Shown here one piece after another: positions 34,137 through 43,377 of a stretch of DNA of 64,000 nucleotides. The translations under genes were made by a program, and so were the position numbers. The stretch is from the NCBI GenBank assembly GCA_905214195.1, contig CAJMLH010000003.1, positions 1 through 64,000 on the forward strand, in the 5' to 3' direction. The notes beneath the pieces were generated by a model. It saw only the letters and a program-made list of their open reading frames with translations, had not been told where the DNA came from and searched no databases. Origin of the DNA: an uncultured bacterium. GTDB taxonomy: Bacteria; Bacillota; Clostridia; Peptostreptococcales; Anaerovoracaceae. Every line of letters begins with the position of its first letter. Position 1 is the first letter of the stretch.

Positions 34137-34928
34137 ATGAAACTTACTGAAATGATAAAGGATAGAATAAGTGGTGCAGATGGACAAATAGGGATATATT
34201 TTTGTGATATAGAAAAAAATACAAGTTTTTTTGTCGGAAACTGTGATGTGTTTCCGTCTTTGGGCATAGCAAAACTTATATTGATGATAGAAGTTTTTAA
34301 GCAGATTGAGGAAGGAAGAATAAGGCTTGATGATGAGTATGAACTTAAAAAGAAACCACCTTTTGTAATACCGGAAGACGAGTATGAATCTACTGTTGGT
34401 GTAATAGATTTTTTACATAAGGGAATAAAGCTTCGTATTGAGGACTTGCTGTACATGATGATAGTAATAAGTGACAATTCTGCTTTCAATATTTTACTGT
34501 CAATAGTAGGAGTGGAATGTGTCAATGAAACCATGAGAAAACTGGGTCTTGTGCATACCAAGATACAATGTATGATTTTTGAGTGGGATGAAAGAAATCC
34601 TGAAAGAGATAATTATCATTCGGTAAGAGAGGTGGGAAGCCTTTTAAAGAGGCTGTATAAGGGACAGTTGATTTCTGCTTCGGCAAGTGCTCATATGCTC
34701 AAGATACTTTCTTATCATCAACGAAGAGATATACTTTCACAGTTTTCCAACAATAATATTTCGGTGGCACAGCAAACCGGGTTTGATGTAAATGCACTCC
34801 ATGATATGGCGATTGTAATGACGGAGAATCCATTTATAATATGTATGAGTGCATCAAATATGGATGCAAAGAAAGCAGAGGGAATAATGAAAGATGTAGC
34901 GGCAATGTGCGGAAGGGAAGTTATTTGA
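34137..34928 (+). CDS. Class A beta-lactamase-fold protein lacking the catalytic serine
   Basis: A 263-residue protein without a signal peptide, so probably cytoplasmic. It has the class A beta-lactamase order: FPSLGIAKL (39-47), SDN (112-114) and QQTGFDVNALHDMAIV (212-227, the KTG region). Where the family has SxxK the sequence is GIAK (43-46), so the nucleophile is glycine, and K of KTG is glutamine. The conserved K46 and SDN remain. A penicillin-hydrolysing role is unlikely; it may be a binding protein or pseudo-enzyme. It lies 13 nt after the enhancer-binding protein, probably in one transcript with it. Confidence 0.8.
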   Translation: MKLTEMIKDRISGADGQIGIYFCDIEKNTSFFVGNCDVFPSLGIAKLILMIEVFKQIEEGRIRLDDEYELKKKPPFVIPEDEYESTVGVIDFLHKGIKLRIEDLLYMMIVISDNSAFNILLSIVGVECVNETMRKLGLVHTKIQCMIFEWDERNPERDNYHSVREVGSLLKRLYKGQLISASASAHMLKILSYHQRRDILSQFSNNNISVAQQTGFDVNALHDMAIVMTENPFIICMSASNMDAKKAEGIMKDVAAMCGREVI

Positions 34929-34957
34929 AACAAAACTTTTAAAAACATCGGCGAAAG

Positions 34958-34993
34958 TGTTCTTTAAAAAGAACATTGGTCTGAAAAAAGAAC
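34958..34993 (+). promoter_or_regulatory. Probable upstream activator site of the sigma-54 regulator
   Basis: A perfect palindrome TGTTCTTT-AA-AAAGAACA (34958-34975) is followed by a further half-site AAAGAAC (34987-34993), 19 nt on. It lies about 120-150 nt before the -24/-12 promoter, the normal place for an enhancer site. Confidence 0.65.
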
Positions 34994-35096
34994 GACAATT
35001 GTGAACGGATCTATGAAAAGTGATTAGATTTGAACGAAATAGTTGAATAAACGGCGATTTTTAATAGAAATATGCTTTACGACATTTTATATGTTG

Positions 35097-35115
35097 TTGG
35101 CATATTTTTTGCTTT
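35097..35115 (+). promoter_or_regulatory. Sigma-54 (-24/-12) promoter
   Basis: TTGGCATATTTTTTGCTTT. GG (35099-35100) and GC (35111-35112) are 10 nt apart, the invariant spacing of sigma-54 promoters, and TTGGCA/TTTGC match the consensus. It lies 40 nt ahead of the dipeptidase gene. Confidence 0.85.
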
Positions 35116-35151
35116 TATATAAAGTGTACACACAGGAAAGGAGGTGAAATG

Positions 35152-36108
35152 ATGCGCATAATTGATATGCATTGCGATACTCTGCTTGAGGGATATCTAA
35201 AAAACCAACATTTGAGAAGAAATAAACTGTCTGTGGATTTTGAAACGATGAAAAAAAATGAAGCTTTGGGACAGTTCTTTGCTATATTTCTGCCAACCGG
35301 AAGTGAGGCCAAAGCAGATGGCATTGATGAAAAGCCTTATGAACTTTTTCGTAAACTTGTTGAGTTTTACGAAAAAGAAATGAAAGAAAATTCGGATTTA
35401 ATTATTCCGGCTTTGTCCTATGATGATGTAATTACAAATAAAATCAATAATAAAATGTCGGCGATTCTGACTGTTGAAGATGGTCAGCTGTTAGAAAACA
35501 AAATAGAAAGACTCGATGAACTTTATCGAAAAGGTGTCAGACTTCTCACTCTTACATGGAATAATGAAAATTGTATAGGTTATCCTGCAAACATAAACGA
35601 AGAAGAGCATATGAGGGGACTAAAACTGTTCGGAATTCAAACTGTAAAACGGATGAATGAGTTGGGTATGATAGTGGATGTGTCGCATTTGTCGGAGGGC
35701 GGATTTTATGATGTGGCAAAGCATAGTAATAAGCCTTTCATTGCATCTCATTCTTGTGCGAGAACATTATGTAATCATCCAAGAAACCTTACGGATAGGC
35801 AGCTTAAATGCATAGCGGAAAGCGGGGGCATAGTAGGTGTAAATTTTAACGCCTCGTTTTTGAGAAAAAATTCATCGAAAACCTTTGCGGAAGATGTAGT
35901 TGAGCATATCAGATATATGGTTTCTGTTATGGGAGACGAATATGTGGCATTTGGATCGGACTTTGACGGTATCGACTGCAACATGGAATTTGGGAATTAT
36001 ATTTTTTACAGAGAAGTAGTGTGCAGGCTTGAAAAAATATTTTCAGATGAAACAGTTGAAAAAATATGCTACAAAAATGTATTGCGTATTTTAAAAGAAT
36101 GTTTATAA
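35152..36108 (+). CDS. Membrane dipeptidase family peptidase (M19)
   Basis: A 318-residue zinc dipeptidase without signal peptide or anchor, so cytoplasmic. Metal ligands are HCD at 7-9, the glutamate in VEDGQ (about 110), H in VDVSHLS and H in ASHSCAR; FGSDFDG closes the barrel. It cleaves dipeptides, often D-configured or cell-wall derived. Two adjacent ATGs follow AGGAGG; I use the second for its better spacing. It is the first gene behind the sigma-54 promoter. Confidence 0.92.
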   Translation: MRIIDMHCDTLLEGYLKNQHLRRNKLSVDFETMKKNEALGQFFAIFLPTGSEAKADGIDEKPYELFRKLVEFYEKEMKENSDLIIPALSYDDVITNKINNKMSAILTVEDGQLLENKIERLDELYRKGVRLLTLTWNNENCIGYPANINEEEHMRGLKLFGIQTVKRMNELGMIVDVSHLSEGGFYDVAKHSNKPFIASHSCARTLCNHPRNLTDRQLKCIAESGGIVGVNFNASFLRKNSSKTFAEDVVEHIRYMVSVMGDEYVAFGSDFDGIDCNMEFGNYIFYREVVCRLEKIFSDETVEKICYKNVLRILKECL

Positions 36109-36135
36109 AATATCTTAAAGAAAGGAAAAAGCAAA

Positions 36136-37524
36136 ATGGATAACAAACAACATGAGGGCAGCTTTAAAAAAGCCATAGGACCTTTTAGCGGTATCAGTAT
36201 AGTAGCCGGAATGGTAATAGGTTCCGGAATATATTATTTGGGAAGTTATGTGCTTGAGCGTACCGGCATGAGTATGGGATGGTCGCTGGTGGCATGGATA
36301 GTAGGAGGACTTATAACAATTATTTCAGGTCTGTGTTTTGCTGAATTGGGAGCAAGTATGCCGGTTGCGGGAGGACAGACCATATATTTGAGTAAGGCAT
36401 ATCATCCTGTGTTCGGATTTATAAACGGATTTTCATGTTTCTTACTTGTGGGCTCAGGAGGTGTGGCAGCCTTAGCCATGGCTGCTGTAACTGCATACAG
36501 GACAGTATTCGATATAAGCGATACTATGGTAAAAGTTATAGCTATACTTATAATTTTGGTACTTATGGCTATAAACCTTTTGGGTGTAAAGGAAATGACG
36601 CTTTATCAAAACTTTTCTATGGTTATAAGGCTTATACCTATAGTTATGATAATAGGAGTAGGTCTTGCAACAGGCGAACAGTCTCCTGATTTGAGCCTTT
36701 CTCTTGAGGGAACAAGCGCTGAGGGAGGAAACATCACAGATATTATTTCCATGATAGAATTTGCAACATTTGCATCATTATGGGCATATGACGGATGGTA
36801 CAATTTGAATACAGTAGCAGAAGAGATGCGTAATCCAAAGAAAGATTTACCGTTTGCAATAATCACTTCTTTGGTAGGTGTTACTCTGATTTATGCATTA
36901 TTCTATTTGGCGGTTTATAAGGTGTTGCCTCATGAAGACATAATTGCTATGATAAATGAAGGAAACCTTTATCTTGGTAATGAGGCTGTAGCCAGAACTT
37001 TAGGCGGAACGGGCACATGGATTTTACTTGTATGTATGACTGTAGGTATAGTTGGCTCAGCCAATGTAAACACTTTATGTGACCCTCGTACATACTATGC
37101 AATGGCAAGGGAGGGATATTTCCCTAAGCTGTTCGGACATCTGGATGAAAAGCGTGGAGTGCCTACTTACGGAATCATAGTAGCATCGGGAATGGCTGTA
37201 GTATTGGTAATATTCAACAGCCTTCAGGATCTTACCGACATGCTTATATTTACAACTTCAATACTTAATGTAATGACTGTATTTGCGGTGCTTATTATGA
37301 GGAAAAAATATCCTGATCTCGAAAGACCGTATAAGGTATGGGGCGGAAAGGTTACCATATATTTAACCTGCATTGCTTATCTGATACTTATGGTCAATGA
37401 GTTTATAGACGCACCTAAAGCAGCATTGATAGGAATAGGAATAAATGTACTTGGAGTATTTGTATACATGTATTTCAGAAAGAAAAATGGCGGAAGAGAC
37501 TATCAAGGAGAGGGAATAGAGTAA
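36136..37524 (+). CDS. APC-family amino acid permease
   Basis: A 462-residue transporter with about 12 helices. The N-terminal GIVAGMVIGSGIYY-like sequence (GISIVAGMVIGSGIY, 19-33) is the substrate-binding unwound helix 1 of the LAT/APC superfamily, and SLWAYDGWYNLN is helix 6. The end is a short basic tail. It lies between the dipeptidase and the transglutaminase-like gene in the sigma-54 operon. Likely imports or exchanges amino acids or small peptides released by the peptidase. Confidence 0.9.
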   Translation: MDNKQHEGSFKKAIGPFSGISIVAGMVIGSGIYYLGSYVLERTGMSMGWSLVAWIVGGLITIISGLCFAELGASMPVAGGQTIYLSKAYHPVFGFINGFSCFLLVGSGGVAALAMAAVTAYRTVFDISDTMVKVIAILIILVLMAINLLGVKEMTLYQNFSMVIRLIPIVMIIGVGLATGEQSPDLSLSLEGTSAEGGNITDIISMIEFATFASLWAYDGWYNLNTVAEEMRNPKKDLPFAIITSLVGVTLIYALFYLAVYKVLPHEDIIAMINEGNLYLGNEAVARTLGGTGTWILLVCMTVGIVGSANVNTLCDPRTYYAMAREGYFPKLFGHLDEKRGVPTYGIIVASGMAVVLVIFNSLQDLTDMLIFTTSILNVMTVFAVLIMRKKYPDLERPYKVWGGKVTIYLTCIAYLILMVNEFIDAPKAALIGIGINVLGVFVYMYFRKKNGGRDYQGEGIE

Positions 37525-37537
37525 TTAGGAGAAAAAA

Positions 37538-38926
37538 ATGAAATATTCTGATTTAAAATATCTTGCTGTTGAACTTCCTGAATCAGTTATGAAAGAAAAG
37601 TGGAGTGGGAATTTTACCGGAGCAAGAAAAGCAATTCGTAGACTTTTGATGTCTGAGGGGATTTCATATCCCCTCAGATGTAGGCTTGAACTTGAACTAA
37701 ACAATCTTGAGTATATTGAAAGCAGATATACACTTTCTGAAGAAGAGGCGCTTTTTGCAATGCAGAAAAGAATCCCCTCGATGACGGCTCAAGAACTTGA
37801 AGAACTTAGAGTTGAAGACAAGGCTGACTGGATGTATATTGATGGAAAAGTAAAATTCATAGACTGTTTTGACGCAACATTATATAAAGTGTACCCTGAA
37901 TTGTGGTCTGCCACTGAAAATGGTGATGAAAGTGATTATTCGCTCATTCAAAGTGTTGTGGATAATGCTGTTTTGAGGATGGGAGAAAACGGTCGAAGTA
38001 AGATGACGGCACATATACATATAAGGCATGACTTCAACCTTAAGAATGAGGCGGTAGAAAAGGGCAAGAGACTGCATGTACACATGCCGTTACCTTTAGA
38101 AAAAGGAAGTGTTAAGAATCTTAAGATAATTAAAATATCACCCGATTGCACATCTTTACCGCAAAAGGAGGATATACAACCGACTGTATATTTTGATATT
38201 GAGGCCGGAGACGGACAAGTTTTTTCTGTAGAATATGAATTTGATAACGAATTAGATTATATAGATTTGTCCAAGGCTAACTTAGAGGAGATTGCTCGTA
38301 CCGATGTGCCTGAAGAAGAAAAAAAGTATTTGCAAGAGGAATTCCCCCACATCAGGTTTACACCGTATTTGACGGAATTGGCAAAAGAGCTTGCAGGGGG
38401 AGAGACTAATCCACTTTTGATTGTTAGAAGATTTTATGACTTTATAACCACAAAGACTGATTACAGGTTTGTTAGAGATTATTGCAGTATAGATAATATA
38501 CCTGAGTATTGTGCTTTGAACAGAAGAGGAGATTGCGGTGTACAGGCGCTTTTGTTTATTACTCTTTGCCGCATTGCAGGGATTCCGGCCGTATGGCAGT
38601 CTGGCCTTGATGCAAAGCCGGGTGATGTGGGAGAGCACGATTGGGCGAGATTCTATGTACCGTCGATAGGGTGGGTTTATGCTGACTTGTCATATGGAGG
38701 ATCTTCTTATATAAGAGGTGCATTTGACAGATGGAATTTTTTCTTTGGAAATGTAGATCCATACAGAGTACCTATCAATGATGGCTTTCAAAAGGAATTG
38801 GCTCCCGCTAAAATACATATGAGAATAGATCCGTATGATAACCAGTGCGGTGAGGCAGAGTATGATGACAGAGGGTTGACCGGCGCAGAAGTAGAATACC
38901 GGTATACAGAAATAGATATAAGATGA
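37538..38926 (+). CDS. Transglutaminase-like domain protein
   Basis: A 462-residue cytoplasmic protein. The C-terminal half is a transglutaminase/protease fold with C333 in RGDCGVQ, H367 in EHDWARF and D383 in YADLS, a full triad. The N-terminal half (1-270) is unrecognised. It starts 13 nt after the permease behind TTAGGAG. These proteins usually act as peptidases or amidases. With the dipeptidase and permease it probably takes part in breaking down an imported peptide. Last gene of the sigma-54 operon. Confidence 0.85.
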   Translation: MKYSDLKYLAVELPESVMKEKWSGNFTGARKAIRRLLMSEGISYPLRCRLELELNNLEYIESRYTLSEEEALFAMQKRIPSMTAQELEELRVEDKADWMYIDGKVKFIDCFDATLYKVYPELWSATENGDESDYSLIQSVVDNAVLRMGENGRSKMTAHIHIRHDFNLKNEAVEKGKRLHVHMPLPLEKGSVKNLKIIKISPDCTSLPQKEDIQPTVYFDIEAGDGQVFSVEYEFDNELDYIDLSKANLEEIARTDVPEEEKKYLQEEFPHIRFTPYLTELAKELAGGETNPLLIVRRFYDFITTKTDYRFVRDYCSIDNIPEYCALNRRGDCGVQALLFITLCRIAGIPAVWQSGLDAKPGDVGEHDWARFYVPSIGWVYADLSYGGSSYIRGAFDRWNFFFGNVDPYRVPINDGFQKELAPAKIHMRIDPYDNQCGEAEYDDRGLTGAEVEYRYTEIDIR

Positions 38927-38992
38927 ATTTTTTGATTTTTCATATATGTGAAAATTTTAGTGCAAATTATTCTAAGCTGTAGTATAATAAAA

Positions 38993-38998
38993 TAACAT
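38993..38998 (+). promoter_or_regulatory. Candidate -10 box
   Basis: A perfect TATAAT 40 nt ahead of the next gene, with no good -35. Confidence 0.35.
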
Positions 38999-39038
38999 TG
39001 CTCAAAGCATGAATTTTAACTGAAATGGAAGAAACATA

Positions 39039-39767
39039 ATGAAAGAATCAGATAAGAAAAACATAAAAACAGCCAAGAGACTGGTTTTTATAATATTTGT
39101 TTTGGTAGCCGTGGCTGTTGCCTTTAAGATGTACAATCCGCAGACAGAAAATGAAGTAGAATTGTTTTCGGAAGATGCTAAAAAACAGATATCCGTCGAG
39201 CTCAAAAACGATCAGGCGGAAGTTAGCCGGGATATTGAGATTAAAGGGGCAGATGTCCTTGACGGAGAAGTGGAAAATATATATCTTTTAAGGGTAAACC
39301 ATAAAGAGGATGTTATAACCGAATTTGAATTAGATGTGACTTCAAAAGATGAGAGCATGGCAGAAGCACTTCATATCAAGATATATGACGAAAGCAACGA
39401 TGAGGTTCTTTACGATGGGAATGTGAAGAACGCTGACGGAAAGATATTTGAAAGCAAGCACCTTGCAAATGCCGCCAAGAAAAATGATATAAGATACAGA
39501 TTGTATTTTACCCTTGGTAAAGATGCAGCGGAGCAGTATAAGGACAGTAGCGTGAAAGTTAAGCTTGACTGGTCAGTACCGGAAGATCAGAGAGAAGCTT
39601 TAAAGATGTCAAAAACCGGCGATGTGAAGATTATTCTTTATGCATTTATAGCAATGATTGTTATATGTGCTGTTCTGTTGGTTGTATTCAGAAACAAAAT
39701 AAATCCGGAAGTGTTTAATATCGGTGAGCCTTTGAATAAGAAAGAAGACGAAGACGGCGAAGATTAA
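39039..39767 (+). CDS. Membrane-anchored protein, paralogue of the SipW-locus anchor
   Basis: A 242-residue protein with the same plan as the one at 22562: an N-terminal helix (14-30), a beta-rich outside domain (about 50-185), SKTGD (192-196), a transmembrane helix (about 198-217) and a basic residue cluster. Here it continues into an acidic cytoplasmic-looking tail of about 25 residues, so the KTGD motif is probably not a sortase signal. Shared segments include NDIRYRLYFTLG versus NKRYKIDVYLDT and KVKLDWSV versus MKADFKWYI. It lies 9.8 kb from the SipW peptidase, alone. Confidence 0.65.
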   Translation: MKESDKKNIKTAKRLVFIIFVLVAVAVAFKMYNPQTENEVELFSEDAKKQISVELKNDQAEVSRDIEIKGADVLDGEVENIYLLRVNHKEDVITEFELDVTSKDESMAEALHIKIYDESNDEVLYDGNVKNADGKIFESKHLANAAKKNDIRYRLYFTLGKDAAEQYKDSSVKVKLDWSVPEDQREALKMSKTGDVKIILYAFIAMIVICAVLLVVFRNKINPEVFNIGEPLNKKEDEDGED

Positions 39768-39768
39768 A

Positions 39769-39804
39769 TAAAAAGCAGGCATTATTTTTAGTGCCTGCTT
39801 TTTT
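39769..39804 (+). terminator. Bidirectional terminator between convergent genes
   Basis: AAAAAGCAGGCA and TGCCTGCTTTTTT form a strong stem with T runs on both strands, serving the genes at 39039 (+) and 39820 (-). Confidence 0.85.
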
Positions 39805-39819
39805 AAATATTGCTTCAGA

Positions 39820-40446
39820 TTACTGGGCTTTTGGAAGACTCCAGCGGAATTTTGCCGCACAGAGCCGAAGTATTATTATTACAGCTGTTCCCATAAACAT
39901 TGACGGAACGCTTCCGGCATAAGGCCATATTACTACACATGCAACAGCGCCTATAATTGAAGCGCTTGCGTAGAAGTGTTTTACGAATATATAAGGGGCG
40001 ACGCCTGCCATCATATCACGAATAACACCGCCGCCTACTCCGGTAGCGACACCTACGAATATAAGCAAAAATGTGCTGTATTCATTGTCGAGGGAGTACG
40101 CTGTATTTATACCTATTACCGTAAACACTCCAAGACCGACAGAATCCATAATAAGCATAATTAAGTCATATAACCTGCCCTTGAACAGTGGGTACTTTCC
40201 GGCGATTATAAAGACTAAAATTGAAGTTGCGATTGCAATGGTGGCATATATGGGATTTCTGAATGTCATGGGAGGTGTAATCCCGAGTATTAAATCACGG
40301 ATAACTCCGCCGCCGACAGCTGTAGTAAGACCTAAGATGGATATGCCGAGTATGTCCATGCGTTTTTCAAGTCCCAAAATAGCGCCCGATACGGCAAAGG
40401 CCACAGTTCCTGTGATTTCAAATGCTAAGAGTAAAAATTCCGTCAT
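39820..40446 (-). CDS. TRIC-type cation channel (UPF0126) protein
   Basis: A 208-residue membrane protein of seven helices made of two similar halves, each holding the motif G-G-G-x-x-R-D (AVGGGVIRDL and GVGGGVIRDM), the mark of the UPF0126/bacterial TRIC channel family. It forms trimeric monovalent cation channels. The start is the ATG behind AAGGAGC on the minus strand; the frame is open 25 codons further, without support. Confidence 0.9.
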   Translation of the reverse strand: MTEFLLLAFEITGTVAFAVSGAILGLEKRMDILGISILGLTTAVGGGVIRDLILGITPPMTFRNPIYATIAIATSILVFIIAGKYPLFKGRLYDLIMLIMDSVGLGVFTVIGINTAYSLDNEYSTFLLIFVGVATGVGGGVIRDMMAGVAPYIFVKHFYASASIIGAVACVVIWPYAGSVPSMFMGTAVIIILRLCAAKFRWSLPKAQ

Positions 40447-40561
40447 AAAAAAGCTCCTTATAAGACTACCGAAAGTATAACATTCATGTTTTTTTGTGTC
40501 AATGGTGTGAGTTGTTACCATTATTGAAAAAATAAAATTATATGTGGACGGTGTGAAAAAA

Positions 40562-40605
40562 TTATACGAATATTAAGTAAAAATATTATAAAAATGTTCG
40601 CAAAT
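40562..40605 (+). promoter_or_regulatory. Possible tandem PurBox (PurR operator)
   Basis: CGAATATT (40567-40574) and AATGTTCG (40593-40600) are mirror-image CGAA elements, 26 nt between CGAA and TTCG, close to the paired PurBoxes of Bacillus PurR (CGAA-centred, about 16-17 nt between boxes). They are about 60-95 nt upstream of the -35. Match is partial and PurR is not in the window. Confidence 0.35.
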
Positions 40606-40661
40606 AAGCGAATGACATACAAAAGGAAAATAAGAAGTACATTCCTTTGTTCATACTGAGA

Positions 40662-40691
40662 TTGACAAAGAAATTTTTAAATTGGTATAAT
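40662..40691 (+). promoter_or_regulatory. Promoter of the purine operon
   Basis: TTGACA (40662-40667), an 18-nt spacer and TATAAT (40686-40691), both perfect hexamers. I see no guanine or PreQ1-like riboswitch fold between it and purE. Confidence 0.85.
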
Positions 40692-40722
40692 ATAATAAAA
40701 GAAAGATAATATGGAGGATGAG

Positions 40723-41211
40723 ATGAAGAAAATCGGTATAGTAATGGGTTCTGACAGCGATTTGAATGTAGCGGAAAAAGCTGCGGACACTCTTAAAGAA
40801 TTGGGAGTACCATTTGAGGTACATGTATACTCGGCTCACAGAACACCTAAAGAAGCTGCCGAGTTCTCAGCTAATGCAAGAGAAAACGGATTTGGCGCAA
40901 TCATAGCTTTTGCAGGCAAAGCGGCTCATCTGGCAGGAGCCTTGGCAGCCAATACAACTCTGCCTGTTATAGGTGTACCTGTAAAATCATCAACATTGGA
41001 TGGTATCGATGCGCTTTTATCAACAGTACAGATGCCTTCAGGAATACCTGTAGCTACAGTTGCCATAGACGGAGCAGTCAATGCCGCATTGCTCTCTGTA
41101 CAGATGTTGGCCATAGAAGATAAAGAAGCGGCTGACAGACTTGCAGAAAAAAGAAAGAAAGACGCAGAAAAGGTATTGGCAAAGGATGCCGACATTTCCG
41201 CAAGATTTTAG
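40723..41211 (+). CDS. purE: 5-(carboxyamino)imidazole ribonucleotide mutase PurE
   Basis: A 162-residue enzyme converting N5-CAIR to CAIR (step 6 of purine synthesis). The class I signature runs MGSDSD (8-13), YSAHRTP (39-45) and [21 protein letters not shown] rather than the class II SNGLG is seen. No purK gene, which makes N5-CAIR, is in this operon. The ATG used is preceded by GGAGGATGAG; an ATG four codons upstream overlaps that site. First gene of the purine operon. Confidence 0.95.
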   Translation: MKKIGIVMGSDSDLNVAEKAADTLKELGVPFEVHVYSAHRTPKEAAEFSANARENGFGAIIAFAGKAAHLAGALAANTTLPVIGVPVKSSTLDGIDALLSTVQMPSGIPVATVAIDGAVNAALLSVQMLAIEDKEAADRLAEKRKKDAEKVLAKDADISARF

Positions 41212-41251
41212 TGTGATTTATAATTAAGATAAATAAAAAGGAGAAAAAGAC

Positions 41252-41938
41252 ATGGAAAACAAATTGGTTTACACCGGAAAAACAAAGGATGTATTTGAAT
41301 TAAATAACGGAAACTATCTTCTCAAATTTAAAGACGATTGTACAGGAAAAGACGGAGTATTTGATCCGGGTGAAAATTCAGTGGGACTTACTATCGAGGG
41401 TGTTGGTGATGTAAATCTTCGCATGTCCATCTACTTCTTTGAAAAGATAAACGCAGCAGGAATAAGAACTCACTTTGTCGGCGCAGACTTAAACAACACA
41501 ACTATGGAAGTTCTGCCGGCAAAAGTATTCGGAAAAGGTCTTGAGGTTATCTGCCGTCACAAGGCAGTAGGAAGCTTTTTCCGCCGTTACGGAGAATATA
41601 TCGAAGAGGGAGCAGACCTGCCTGCATATGTTGAAACAACTTTCAAGAATGACGAAAAGGGCGATCCCCTCGTAACTAAGGATGGCCTTGTTGTATTGGG
41701 CGTAATGACCGAGCAGCAGTACGATGATATAAAATCCATGACTCAGGAGATTACACGCATAGTTGCAGATGACTTAAAAGAAAAAGGACTGGTTCTTTAC
41801 GATATTAAGTTTGAATTTGGATACGACAAGGACGGCAATGTTATGCTTATAGACGAAATTGCATCAGGCAATATGAGAGTTTATAAGGACGGAGAATATA
41901 TAGATCCTATGACTCTTTCAGAATTATTCTTCGCATAA
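41252..41938 (+). CDS. purC: SAICAR synthetase PurC
   Basis: A 228-residue enzyme joining CAIR and aspartate with [23 protein letters not shown] is the classic N-terminal nucleotide-binding start, [20 protein letters not shown] the middle motif and [14 protein letters not shown] the end. Length is normal for the bacterial enzyme. It overlaps nothing; purF follows 10 nt later behind AAGGAGGAGG. Confidence 0.96.
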   Translation: MENKLVYTGKTKDVFELNNGNYLLKFKDDCTGKDGVFDPGENSVGLTIEGVGDVNLRMSIYFFEKINAAGIRTHFVGADLNNTTMEVLPAKVFGKGLEVICRHKAVGSFFRRYGEYIEEGADLPAYVETTFKNDEKGDPLVTKDGLVVLGVMTEQQYDDIKSMTQEITRIVADDLKEKGLVLYDIKFEFGYDKDGNVMLIDEIASGNMRVYKDGEYIDPMTLSELFFA

Positions 41939-41948
41939 GGAGGAGGAC

Positions 41949-43373
41949 ATGGGCGGATTTTTCGGAGTAGCCTCAAAGGAGGACTGCATGCTTGATGTGT
42001 TCTTCGGAGTTGACTATCATTCTCACCTCGGAACACGCAGGGGCGGTCTGGCGGCTTACGACAAGGACATAGGCCTGCAAAGGGAAATACATAATATAGA
42101 AAATTCACCTTTCAGAACGAAATTTGAAAATATTTTTGACGAGATGAGAGGAACATCTGCTATAGGCTGCATAAGCGATTCTGACCCTCAGCCGCTTCTT
42201 ATCAGGTCAAAACTGGGAATATATGCCATATGTATAGTTGGAAGAATAAACAATACGGAAGAATTGTTAGAAGCATATTTTGCCAGCAGCGGAGGCCACT
42301 TTGACGCAATGACGGGAGGCAAAATCAATTCCACAGAGCTTGTTGCCGCACTTATAAATCAGAAAGAATCTTTTGCCGAAGGGATAAAATTCGCACATGA
42401 TGCAATAAAAGGTTCGGCGTCAATTATGATACTCAAAGACGGCGGCAATATTATTGCGGCAAGAGATAAGGTCGGAAGAATTCCCGTCCTCGTAGGAAAG
42501 GGAGAAGACGGATATTGTGTTTCTTTTGAATCCTTTGCATATAAGAAATTGGGATACGAAGATGAAAGGGAGCTTGGACCGGGGGAAATCGTGGAAATTT
42601 CTGCGGATAATATGGTTCAGCTGAAAGCACCGGGCGAAGAAATGAAGATATGCGCATTTCTATGGTCATATTACGGATACCCGACATCAAATTACGAGGG
42701 TGTTAATGTGGAAGTAATGAGATACAGAAACGGCCGTATACTTGCTCGCAACGATATGGAGAGTAAAAATACCCAAGGCGTAGACTATGTGTGCGGTGTG
42801 CCTGATTCGGGAACACCTCATGCCATAGGGTATGCAAACGAAACACATATACAATTTGCAAGACCGTTTATAAAATATACTCCGACATGGCCAAGGAGCT
42901 TTATGCCGGCCAATCAGAAAGAGCGTAACAAGGTGGCAAAAATGAAGCAGATTCCTGTTCATGAGCTTATTCAGGATAAGAATCTTTTATTTGTAGACGA
43001 TTCCATAGTCAGAGGAACTCAGTTAAAAGAAACTGTTGAATTTTTGTATGAAAACGGTGCAAAGGCAGTTCATATGCGTTCCGCATGTCCGCCTATATTA
43101 TATGGATGCAAATATCTTAATTTTTCATCTTCCAAAAATGAGATGGAATTGATTGCAAGGCGTGTTATAGTAGAGCTTGAGGGTGAAGAAGGACTGAAAT
43201 ATGCGGAAGAATACAGCGATTTCAGAACAGAAAGAGGAAAAGCCCTGAGAAAGTCCATATGCGATAAGTTCCAGTTTGACTCACTGGAATTTCAATCGCT
43301 TGACGGAATAATAGAAGCCATAGGATTAGAACCGTGCAAACTTTGCACTTATTGCTGGAGCGGAAAGGAATAA
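41949..43373 (+). CDS. purF: Amidophosphoribosyltransferase PurF, N-terminal Cys missing
   Basis: A 474-residue enzyme of the first purine step (PRPP plus glutamine to phosphoribosylamine). The glutaminase half begins [13 protein letters not shown], where ordinary PurF has Cys1-Gly (CGVFG): the nucleophile cysteine is replaced by glycine. The PRPP site [13 protein letters not shown] is intact, as is HLGTRRGG of the glutaminase fold. The nearest downstream cysteine (C13) is not placed as a nucleophile. It may therefore use free ammonia, or a partner glutaminase. The start is unambiguous behind AAGGAGGAGG. This GGFFG variant is seen in other anaerobes, to my knowledge. Confidence 0.9.
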   Translation: MGGFFGVASKEDCMLDVFFGVDYHSHLGTRRGGLAAYDKDIGLQREIHNIENSPFRTKFENIFDEMRGTSAIGCISDSDPQPLLIRSKLGIYAICIVGRINNTEELLEAYFASSGGHFDAMTGGKINSTELVAALINQKESFAEGIKFAHDAIKGSASIMILKDGGNIIAARDKVGRIPVLVGKGEDGYCVSFESFAYKKLGYEDERELGPGEIVEISADNMVQLKAPGEEMKICAFLWSYYGYPTSNYEGVNVEVMRYRNGRILARNDMESKNTQGVDYVCGVPDSGTPHAIGYANETHIQFARPFIKYTPTWPRSFMPANQKERNKVAKMKQIPVHELIQDKNLLFVDDSIVRGTQLKETVEFLYENGAKAVHMRSACPPILYGCKYLNFSSSKNEMELIARRVIVELEGEEGLKYAEEYSDFRTERGKALRKSICDKFQFDSLEFQSLDGIIEAIGLEPCKLCTYCWSGKE

Positions 43374-43377
43374 AGAT

